Positions 58,247-64,000 of a stretch of DNA of 64,000 nucleotides are shown here, one piece after another. How positions within the stretch are numbered: the first letter of the stretch is position 1; every line of letters starts with the position of its first letter. Source of the stretch: an uncultured Bacteroidia bacterium. GTDB lineage: Bacteria; Bacteroidota; Bacteroidia; Bacteroidales; UBA932. The notes below the pieces were generated by a model, which saw only the letters and a list, made by a program, of their open reading frames with translations, had not been told where the DNA came from and made no database searches. The translations under genes were made by a program, and so were the position numbers. The DNA lies in assembly GCA_902782225.1 (NCBI GenBank), contig CACZMF010000005.1, positions 62,001-126,000 of the forward strand, read 5' to 3'.

Positions 58247-60028
58247 ATGGGTTCCCTCGACCTGGCAGTACTGCTGTTCTATTTCGTCGGCCTGGTGGCC
58301 GTGAGCCTGCTCGTGAGCCGCAGGATCAAGAATTCCGAAGATATGTTCATCGCAGGACGCAACTCCTCCTGGTGGCTTTCCGGCGTGTCCTCATATATGA
58401 CCATATTCTCCGCCAGCACCTTCGTGGTCTGGGGCGGAGTGGCCTACAAATCGGGGCTTGTGGCCGTGATGACGGCAATATGCCTCGGCATCGCATCCCT
58501 TATCGTAAGCCGCTGGATAGCAGGGCGCTGGCGCCGTCTTCGCATCAAGTCTCCTGGGGAATACCTGACCGTGCGCTTCGGCCACGGGACAGTGCGCTTC
58601 TACACCGTTGCCGGCATAGTCGGGCGCGGGGTGCATACCGCGGTGGCACTTTATGCCGTGGCCGTGGTCACGTGCGCCCTCATCCAGGTGCCCGAAGGCA
58701 GCGTGTTCGCGTCCACTGGGCTGCCGGGGGATTCCGCTCCGGGCTGCCTCAGCATCTGGTGGGCCCTGGCGTTCCTGGGGGGCATCACGCTCGCGTACAC
58801 CGTGGCGGGCGGCTTCCTGGCCGTGTTGATGACGGATTTCATCCAGTTCGGCGTGCTGCTGTCGGTGGTCGTGTTCATGGTGCCGCTGTCGTTCCACGCT
58901 ACCGGCGGCGTGGGCAGCTTCATCGAGAAGGCAAGCGCGATTCCGGGCTTCTTCTCCCCCACCTCGCCGACCTACGGGTGGCTGTGGCTGGTGCTGTGGA
59001 TGTGCCTCCACGTGGCGATGATAGGCGGCGACTGGCCGTTCGTACAGCGCTACATCAGCGTGCCCACGGTCAGGGACGCCCGCAGGAGCACCGCCCTCAT
59101 CGGGGTGCTTTACCTGGTCACGCCGCTCATATGGTACCTTCCCACAATGATTTACCGCACGCTGGTGCCGGGGCCCGGAATGGACGTGGATCCGGAAATG
59201 ATGACGCGGCTGGGCGAAAGCGCCTACGTGAATATGAGCAGGACCGTGCTGATGGGAGGAATGGTCGGGATGATGCTTGCGGCGATGCTTTCGGCCACGC
59301 TGAGCAACGTGTCCGGCACACTGAACGTGTATGCAAACGTGTTCACCTATGAAATCTGGGGGCACTGGAAGGGCAACGCGGACTCTTCGGAGCGGCGCAG
59401 GATCCGCGTCGGGCGCGTGTTCACACTGGTTTTCGGGCTCGTGATCATAGGCATCGCGATGCTGGTGCCGCTCGCCGGAGGTGCCGAGAAAGTAGTTGTG
59501 CTGATCCTGACGATGGTGCTGTGCCCGCTGTATATTCCGTCCATCTGGGGCCTGTTTTCGCGCAGGCTGAACGGCAACCGGCTGGTGGCGGCGATGCTGG
59601 CCAGCTGGGCAATAGGTTTTACCGCGCGCTTCACAATCCCGGCGGAGCTTGTGAGTCCGAGCCTGCTGGAGTCGGTGTCGGGCTGCGTGATTCCGGTGCT
59701 TATCCTGGGCGCGATGGAGCTGTGGTGCCGCTTCCGGGGGATTACGAGTTCCGGGCACGACTCTCTGGAGGCAGTGGTCGATCCGGCCGCAGACGTGGAG
59801 CCGGGGCCGGCCGTCAAAGCTGCCACGAAGCGCTATTCGCACCTGGCCCTCAACTGTTTCTGCATCACTGTCGGAGTCATTGCGCTTCTGCTTGCGGGGC
59901 TCCTTGCCGCGGGCGAGCCGAAGGCCGTGGCCGTCAAAGGCACGGTGCTCTCGTTTATCGGCGCAATTATTTTGATCATAAGCATTTACGTCGTTTACAG
60001 AATATTGGATGAAAAAGTCAATCGTTAG
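58247..60028 (+). CDS. Sodium/solute symporter (SSS family)
   Basis: 593 residues with about 14 transmembrane helices. SSS landmarks: RRIKNSEDMFIAGRN, WWLSGVSSYMTIFSASTFV, GRWRRLRIKSPGEYLTVRFG in pieces, TVAGGFLAVLMTDFIQ, and GDWPFVQRYISV. Imports a small solute such as a sugar or carboxylate with Na+. Co-directional with the phosphoesterase upstream and overlapping the next gene by 20 bases, so it probably carries the product made by this cluster. Confidence 0.93.
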   Translation: MGSLDLAVLLFYFVGLVAVSLLVSRRIKNSEDMFIAGRNSSWWLSGVSSYMTIFSASTFVVWGGVAYKSGLVAVMTAICLGIASLIVSRWIAGRWRRLRIKSPGEYLTVRFGHGTVRFYTVAGIVGRGVHTAVALYAVAVVTCALIQVPEGSVFASTGLPGDSAPGCLSIWWALAFLGGITLAYTVAGGFLAVLMTDFIQFGVLLSVVVFMVPLSFHATGGVGSFIEKASAIPGFFSPTSPTYGWLWLVLWMCLHVAMIGGDWPFVQRYISVPTVRDARRSTALIGVLYLVTPLIWYLPTMIYRTLVPGPGMDVDPEMMTRLGESAYVNMSRTVLMGGMVGMMLAAMLSATLSNVSGTLNVYANVFTYEIWGHWKGNADSSERRRIRVGRVFTLVFGLVIIGIAMLVPLAGGAEKVVVLILTMVLCPLYIPSIWGLFSRRLNGNRLVAAMLASWAIGFTARFTIPAELVSPSLLESVSGCVIPVLILGAMELWCRFRGITSSGHDSLEAVVDPAADVEPGPAVKAATKRYSHLALNCFCITVGVIALLLAGLLAAGEPKAVAVKGTVLSFIGAIILIISIYVVYRILDEKVNR

Positions 60029-60962
60029 TCTGGTACTGCTGGCCGCCTGCTTTTCGGCTGCCGCACAGGCGTTCGGGGGCCTGCAGCTGAACCCCGAGTG
60101 CAGCGAGTTCATCGTGAAGGAAGGACGCAAGAGGCCCCAGCAGGGCATGGACATAAGCGGCCGGTTCCTTTTCTCGCTGGAAGACGGAGGCCACGTGAAC
60201 GTGTATGATTTCAAAAAGGCGAACCCGGTGCCTATAGGAGAGTTCGAGCTGGCCTCGTCCTGCAAGGACAACCACGCCAACAACGCCGAGTTCGGCATAG
60301 AGAAGAAACGCGGCGCATCGTTCCCGCTGCTCTACATTTCCAACGGCAAGGTGGGGAGCGACATCGAGTGGACCTGCTTCGTGGAGAGCATCAAGCGCTG
60401 CGGGAAGACGTTCAGCTCCGAGCTGGTGCAGACTATCAAGCTGGATATCAGCTGCTTTGCCGAAAAGGGCTACGAACCCATCTTCGGGGCGCCGAGCTGG
60501 CTGATCGACCGCGAGCGAAAGGCCCTCTGGGTTTTTTCCGCACACCAGCGCACGACGCCCGCGGTGACTCTCCGCGCAGAAGACAACTTCTACATCGCCT
60601 ACCAGTTCAGGATCCCCGCCCTGTCGGAAGGATCGGAGGTAATTCTGACGGTTGACGATCTGGTCAAGCAGGTCATTTTCCCATACGAAACCTGGTTCAC
60701 ACAGGCGGGGTGCATGCTGGACGGCAAGATTTTCTATTGTTTCGGAGTCGGGGTGATCGACCCGGTGGGCCGCCCGTCGCGCATCCGCGTCTACGACACC
60801 GACTCCGGCACGATCTGCGCTAAATACAACCTCGACGAGGAGATCCCCTACGAGATGGAAGACCTCGCCATACGCGACGGCTGGATCTACGTCAACACCA
60901 ACACCAGCATCAAGCGCGGCCAGGGCAAGCCCGTCGTGTATAAACTGGCCATGCCGAAATAG
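60009..60962 (+). CDS. Secreted protein of unknown function, possibly beta-propeller
   Basis: 317 residues with a signal peptide (ACFSAAAQA). Rich in beta strands with repeated patterns such as GRFLFSLEDGGHVNVYDFKKA, KIFYCFGVGV and RIRVYDTDSG that suggest propeller blades, but no family is recognised. Its start overlaps the symporter stop by 20 bases, so it belongs to the same operon and may bind or process the same substrate. Confidence 0.75.
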   Translation: MKKSIVSLVLLAACFSAAAQAFGGLQLNPECSEFIVKEGRKRPQQGMDISGRFLFSLEDGGHVNVYDFKKANPVPIGEFELASSCKDNHANNAEFGIEKKRGASFPLLYISNGKVGSDIEWTCFVESIKRCGKTFSSELVQTIKLDISCFAEKGYEPIFGAPSWLIDRERKALWVFSAHQRTTPAVTLRAEDNFYIAYQFRIPALSEGSEVILTVDDLVKQVIFPYETWFTQAGCMLDGKIFYCFGVGVIDPVGRPSRIRVYDTDSGTICAKYNLDEEIPYEMEDLAIRDGWIYVNTNTSIKRGQGKPVVYKLAMPK

Positions 60963-61741
60963 CGACAAAAAGAATCTCAGGCGGCCCGACAGGTGAACAG
61001 AAACCCTTCATCCTGGTCGTTCTGTATGTACACCTCTCCCTGTTTTGACTTCCAGGAGGCTGATTTGAGGGGGAGGTGAACAAAAAAACGCCTTGATTCA
61101 TCGGTTTTCTGCTCACCTCTAGTTTAAGCGTCTTGCCGCAATCCGGTTGTGGGTGAAGACAATCAGTCTTTCCACCCCCTCCCCGACCGTTTGCCGTAAC
61201 CCCGTGGTTATGACGGAGGTGTCCCAGAATCCAGGACACCTCCAGCGGAAACCCCTAATTTCTGGCTGTGGTCCCCCTGAATCCAGGACACCTCCAGCAG
61301 AGAACTTCCGGTAAAATACTCGACCACCGGAGGTACAATATCGCCCGGCTGCTGATCACGCCGAAGGCAAGGTTGCATTTCTCGCCGAAGGAGAGTCTGC
61401 TCCGGCTTGACCACACTTCCCGCTACCACCCCTTCCCCGACACCTTTGCCGACACCTTTGCCGCCAGCCGGCCGTGGGTGGCGAGGAGGTTGCGGCTGCC
61501 CTTGTGGGAATCATTCGTGAGGACGATGTGGGGGTACTGACGTTGTTTTCGCACGCTCGGAATAGGCTGAGTGGCCGCAAAACCCTCCGTGAGGACGACG
61601 TGGGAACGCTGACATTGTCTTCGTGTGCTGGGAATAAGCGGAACGGCAGCCTTGTGGCGCTGGTCCTCGGCGTCTCTGGCGCGGGTCCCCCGGTTGTCTG
61701 GCGCAGGTCCTCAGCGTCTCTGGCGCGAGTCCGAAAAATAT
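60963..61741. other. Repeat-rich gene-free stretch
   Basis: No credible gene in 780 bases. It contains: AGGTGAACAGAAACC near 60990 with an imperfect inverted partner (GGTTTTCTGCTCACCT, about 61102-61117); a palindrome GGAGGTGTCC/GGACACCTCC (61215-61243) whose right half GAATCCAGGACACCTCCAGC recurs at 61279-61298; a 12-base tandem (CCGACACCTTTG, from about 61437); two diverged copies of about 50 bases starting CGTGAGGACGA at 61516 and 61588; and near-repeats of CTCTGGCGCGGGTCC around 61675-61730. It looks like accumulated small repeats or a long-decayed locus. Confidence 0.6.
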
Positions 61742-61786
61742 GTGGGGACCGCCCCTCAGTCCCCTGGGGGTGCAGGGGGATAGTAG
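61742..61786 (-). repeat. Dispersed G/C-rich repeat, copy 3 of 3
   Basis: On the minus strand CTACTATCCCCCTGCACCCC, then CAGGGGACTGAGGGGCGGTC. The first 30 bases match copy 1 exactly; the rest is diverged. It sits 6 bases beyond the mirror copy of the tRNA-Pro(CGG) 3' end. Confidence 0.8.
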
Positions 61787-61792
61787 CCGGGT

Positions 61793-61838
61793 ATCCCGAC
61801 AAAAAGAGCACTCAATTGAGTGCTCTTTTTGTCGGGAT
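61793..61838. terminator. 46-bp perfect palindrome: terminator of tRNA-Pro(CGG) including its 3' end
   Basis: ATCCCGACAAAAAGAGCACT and its continuation form 23-bp perfect arms. The inner part (AAAAAGAGCACTCAA/TTGAGTGCTCTTTTT) is a terminator with T tracts on both strands; the outer 8 bases on the tRNA side are the 3' end of the tRNA and on the other side its mirror copy. Confidence 0.85.
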
Positions 61839-61905
61839 GATCCGACTCGAACGGACGACCCCCACGTCCCGAACGTGGTACGCTAGCCAACTGCGCTACA
61901 TCCCG
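61832..61905 (-). tRNA. tRNA-Pro(CGG)
   Basis: 74-nt cloverleaf on the minus strand: acceptor CGGGATG/CATCCCG with C1:G72 and A73, anticodon stem CCACG/CGTGG, loop TTCGGGA (CGG, G37), T loop TTCGAGT. No encoded CCA. Overlaps the outer arm of the palindromic terminator. Confidence 0.96.
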
Positions 61906-61910
61906 CTGGT

Positions 61911-61940
61911 GAAAAATCAGACGCGTCGGGAACGCGTCTG
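61911..61940 (-). terminator. Terminator of rpsT
   Basis: 9-bp stem CAGACGCGT/ACGCGTCTG, loop of five, followed on the minus strand by a T tract (61917-61912), 10 bases after the rpsT stop. Confidence 0.8.
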
Positions 61941-61950
61941 TCAGGGAGTT

Positions 61951-62205
61951 TTAAGCAAGCTTGTTGATGTAAACCTGGATGCCGCTCTTGAGATTGGAGG
62001 CCTTGTTCTTGTGGATGACTCCGATCTTTGCGAGCTTGTCGATCATCGCGTACACCTTGGGGGCGTTCTTTTCGGCCTCGGCCTTGTCGGTGGTGTTGCG
62101 GATGTCGCGGATAGCGTTTCTTGTGGTGCGTGCATAATACCTGTTATGCAGGCGGTGCCTCTCGCTCTGGCGATCGGCTTTCTTAGCTGAAGCTGTATTT
62201 GCCAT
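61951..62205 (-). CDS. rpsT: Ribosomal protein S20
   Basis: 84 residues, [18 protein letters not shown] start, helical and rich in Lys/Arg/Ala, with the S20 pattern RNRYYART and [23 protein letters not shown] in pieces. Binds 16S rRNA early in 30S assembly. Located 22 bases after tRNA-Glu on the same strand, probably one transcript, and closed by its own terminator. Confidence 0.97.
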   Translation of the reverse strand: MANTASAKKADRQSERHRLHNRYYARTTRNAIRDIRNTTDKAEAEKNAPKVYAMIDKLAKIGVIHKNKASNLKSGIQVYINKLA

Positions 62206-62227
62206 TGTATTATTTTTTAATATTTGG

Positions 62228-62299
62228 TAGTGGGTAGGAGAATCGAACTCCTATTGCAGGAATGAAAATCCTGAGTACTAGCCGTTATACGAACCCACC
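62228..62299 (-). tRNA. tRNA-Glu(TTC)
   Basis: 72-nt cloverleaf on the minus strand, acceptor GGTGGGT/ACCCACT (G-T at the end pair), anticodon stem CAGGA/TCCTG with loop TTTTCAT (TTC), T loop TTCGATT, discriminator A. No encoded CCA. Confidence 0.94.
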
Positions 62300-62337
62300 A
62301 AACTCAATTCCTACACGACTATGCGTAATAGGGATTG

Positions 62338-62345
62338 CAAAGGTA
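62338..62345 (-). promoter_or_regulatory. Promoter -7 box of tRNA-Glu-rpsT
   Basis: TACCTTTG on the minus strand, 38 bases upstream of the tRNA 5' end. Confidence 0.55.
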
Positions 62346-62442
62346 TAAAATTAATTCGATACCGCCAAACATTTTTTTAATCTTTGTTTCCGCCTTCAAT
62401 ACAAGATGTACCTCCGGAATGCATATATATGATGAAAAAGTG

Positions 62443-62450
62443 TATATTTG
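62443..62450 (+). promoter_or_regulatory. Promoter -7 box of the L,D-transpeptidase gene
   Basis: TATATTTG, 5 bases before the ATG at 62456. Earlier in-frame starts (62384 onward) would lie upstream of the transcription start, so 62456 is preferred and the message is nearly leaderless. Confidence 0.6.
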
Positions 62451-62455
62451 CAGGT

Positions 62456-62938
62456 ATGAAGCTACTGATCATCCTACTCTCGTGCCTGCTTGGCTTGCAG
62501 CCGGGAATTCATGAGGGGAGACCGTTTGTCGTGGTGGACAAGCAGGCCCTGACCCTCAGCCTTATGGCGGCGGACAGCACGCTGATTAAGTGCTACCCAA
62601 TTGCCTGCGGGACCAACTACGGCACCAAGACCCGCAAGGGCGACCGGAAGACCCCGGAGGGCTGCTTCCGCATCAACCAGGTGCTCAACGCCCGCGGCCT
62701 GAGCCACGACTTCGGCGACGGCAAAGGCCCCGTGCGCGATGCCTACGGCCCCTGGTTCCTGCGGCTTGACGTGCCCGGCTACCGCGACATCGGCATCCAC
62801 GGCACCCATCTCCCAGAATCCATAGGCTCCCGGGCCACCGAAGGCTGCATACGCCTCAGGAACGAAGACATCAAAGACCTCAAAGGGCATGTCGGAGTCG
62901 GCACGCTCGTCATAATACTACCCGACAATCAAGAATAA
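62456..62938 (+). CDS. L,D-transpeptidase (YkuD family)
   Basis: 160 residues with an N-terminal signal peptide (LLIILLSCLLG). YkuD catalytic motif: IGIHGTHLPESIGSRATEGCIRL, with the catalytic Cys at about 131 and the conserved His in GIHG; the usual SHGC is TEGC here. DRKTPEGCFRINQ is the typical TPxGxF region. Forms 3-3 crosslinks or attaches proteins to peptidoglycan in the periplasm. The substitution next to the Cys is seen in part of the family. Confidence 0.9.
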   Translation: MKLLIILLSCLLGLQPGIHEGRPFVVVDKQALTLSLMAADSTLIKCYPIACGTNYGTKTRKGDRKTPEGCFRINQVLNARGLSHDFGDGKGPVRDAYGPWFLRLDVPGYRDIGIHGTHLPESIGSRATEGCIRLRNEDIKDLKGHVGVGTLVIILPDNQE

Positions 62939-62947
62939 TCCAGCAAT

Positions 62948-64000
62948 ATGAAACTTCGCAGTCTCTCAATCATCGCCGCACTCCTCTGCCTTGCCACGGC
63001 AGCTGGCGCACAGGACCTCAAACCTGTCAAGGACAAGGAAAGTAAACTCTTCGGCTACCAGGACAAAAGCAAGAACTGGGTCATCCCTCCCAGCTTCGAG
63101 GCCGCCAAGCGTTTCAACAACGGCTACGCAGTAGTCGAAAAAGGCGGGCTCAAAGGTCTCATCGACCCGGCCGGCAACTGGGTGCTCCAGCCCCAGTACG
63201 ACAATATCGGCAAGTACGACAAATCCGGACTCTGCGAAGTCACGGTGAAGAACGGCAAGGTGCGCCGCCACGGCCTCGCCGACCAGGCAGGCCGTCTGGT
63301 CATGCCTCCCGAGTGCGTCGCAGTCAGCGTGCTCCGAAGCGAATCCCTGATTGCGGCTGAGCGCGATGTGGAAATCCCCCGCGTGGGCATGAAGCCGATG
63401 TGGGGCCTGTACGACATGCAGGGCAACGAGATTTTCGAGCCTCAGTTCACTTCGTCGCCTTCGTTCTACAACGGACGGGGCACCGCACGTTCGGCCTGGA
63501 ACGGCCTCAAGGGCATCATCAGCAGCGACGGAGAGACTCTCCTGCCGTTCAACAACCTCGCCATCTCCAGCCGCTACGGGGGCTATGAAGTGCTGACCTC
63601 CGACTTCGTGCGCGAGGTCTGGGACTCCCGGATGCAGAAAACCGAAGAATTCCCCCTCCAGGGCTATGTCTTCCCCTATGACCCCGCCGGCGACCCGGTG
63701 CGCGCAGCCGCATGGCACGTCGGGCCCGTGGGCCACAGGTTCCACCGCAACAACCTGAAAGAGGCCAGGATCAGCAGCGACTGGCGAAGCAAAGGTGCAA
63801 GTTGCAGCGACCTGCGCATCGACTGGGGCTACGACCGCTTCGTGCGATTCGAGCCGGTGATTGATGACGGTCAGCATCCGGGCTCCATGCTCGAACCCAA
63901 CTCCGGACAGTACTACACCGTCAAGGCGGTGCTCTGCGAGAGCGACGGCACCCCTGTAGGCGACGTGTCCAGATGGGGCTGGTTCGAAGCGGAATGCGCC
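62948..64000 (+). CDS. WG-repeat secreted protein, 3' end outside the window
   Basis: At least 351 residues; no stop before the edge. Signal peptide (MKLRSLSIIAALLCLATAAGAQ), then WG (KWG-type) beta-hairpin repeats: KLFGYQDKSKNWVIPPSFEAA, GGLKGLIDPAGNWVLQPQYDN, PMWGLYDMQGNEIFEPQF and LKGIISSDGETLLPFNN. The later part (about 215-351) leaves the repeat pattern. WG-repeat proteins are thought to be binding scaffolds; role here unknown. Nine bases after the L,D-transpeptidase stop, so probably co-transcribed. Confidence 0.85.
   Translation, partial: MKLRSLSIIAALLCLATAAGAQDLKPVKDKESKLFGYQDKSKNWVIPPSFEAAKRFNNGYAVVEKGGLKGLIDPAGNWVLQPQYDNIGKYDKSGLCEVTVKNGKVRRHGLADQAGRLVMPPECVAVSVLRSESLIAAERDVEIPRVGMKPMWGLYDMQGNEIFEPQFTSSPSFYNGRGTARSAWNGLKGIISSDGETLLPFNNLAISSRYGGYEVLTSDFVREVWDSRMQKTEEFPLQGYVFPYDPAGDPVRAAAWHVGPVGHRFHRNNLKEARISSDWRSKGASCSDLRIDWGYDRFVRFEPVIDDGQHPGSMLEPNSGQYYTVKAVLCESDGTPVGDVSRWGWFEAECA

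Noticed and set aside
58391-60298. 635-codon minus-strand frame opposite the symporter
   Set aside because: His/Arg-rich shadow translation; the plus strand encodes a clear SSS transporter.
61215-61298. Insertion-sequence ends around GGAGGTGTCC
   Set aside because: A palindrome plus one repeated half is present, but no transposase remnant could be read nearby.

Overview
The window looks like a chromosomal segment of a GC-rich (roughly 55-60 % by eye) member of the Bacteroidota, most likely order Bacteroidales. The evidence is the recurring promoter signature TAnnTTTG with an upstream TTG, the many short-leader genes, the DUF families typical of this phylum, an LPS (lpx) gene set and a GH3/GH31 glycoside hydrolase repertoire. 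Genus cannot be decided from the sequence alone.

Layout. 0-9 kb: GH3 glycosidase, a tRNA-Pro(AGG) followed by a dispersed G-rich repeat, a CobW-family GTPase, a VWA lipoprotein, a secreted endonuclease/exonuclease/phosphatase-fold enzyme, a tandem-domain esterase, tsaB and cvpA. 9-29.5 kb: core housekeeping genes: ileS-dksA-like-lspA-phytase-like; tRNA-Ser; rimP (short)-nusA-infB; pnuC; the lipid A block lpxD-lpxC-lpxA-wbqC with a FadL-type porin; proS, a DUF3078 porin-like protein and tilS. 29.5-33.8 kb: an AT-rich accessory island with two structured leader RNAs that share a sequence motif. One precedes a nuclease-toxin-like gene and the other an unknown small gene; the island also holds a 43-residue small ORF and a fimbrillin/FISUMP/Big2 surface lipoprotein. 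33.8-44 kb: a long minus-strand run with a cell-wall theme (HU-CCDC81-like protein, Nudix, DUF4922-SpoIID fusion, AmpG-like permease, NamZ-like muramidase, DUF6515 protein, glutamate racemase, DPP III). 44-49.3 kb: tRNA-Asn, a duplicated small-RNA/small-ORF cassette with a decayed gene copy, a JAMM-like secreted protein, and a GntR/ABC-transporter/GIN-adhesin operon under a clear palindromic operator. 49.3-61 kb: a probable catabolic cluster (aldo/keto reductase, GH31, two FAD-dependent oxidoreductases, secreted phosphoesterase, Na+/solute symporter, secreted propeller-like protein). 61-64 kb: a repeat-rich gap, tRNA-Pro(CGG), rpsT, tRNA-Glu, an L,D-transpeptidase and the start of a WG-repeat protein.

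The most unusual material is non-coding. (i) A G-rich repeat occurs three times, each time abutting a perfect inverted copy of the sequence upstream of it; two copies sit directly behind the two tRNA-Pro genes. (ii) Paired structured RNAs (29.5-30.7 kb) end in terminator-like hairpins just upstream of small genes. (iii) A promoter-sRNA-terminator-small-ORF cassette is duplicated (44.2 and 46.1 kb) with conserved promoters and diverged RNA stems. (iv) A long palindrome is inserted in frame inside tsaB. (v) There are two other dispersed palindromic repeat families. All functional statements come from reading motifs in the sequence; no database search was run.
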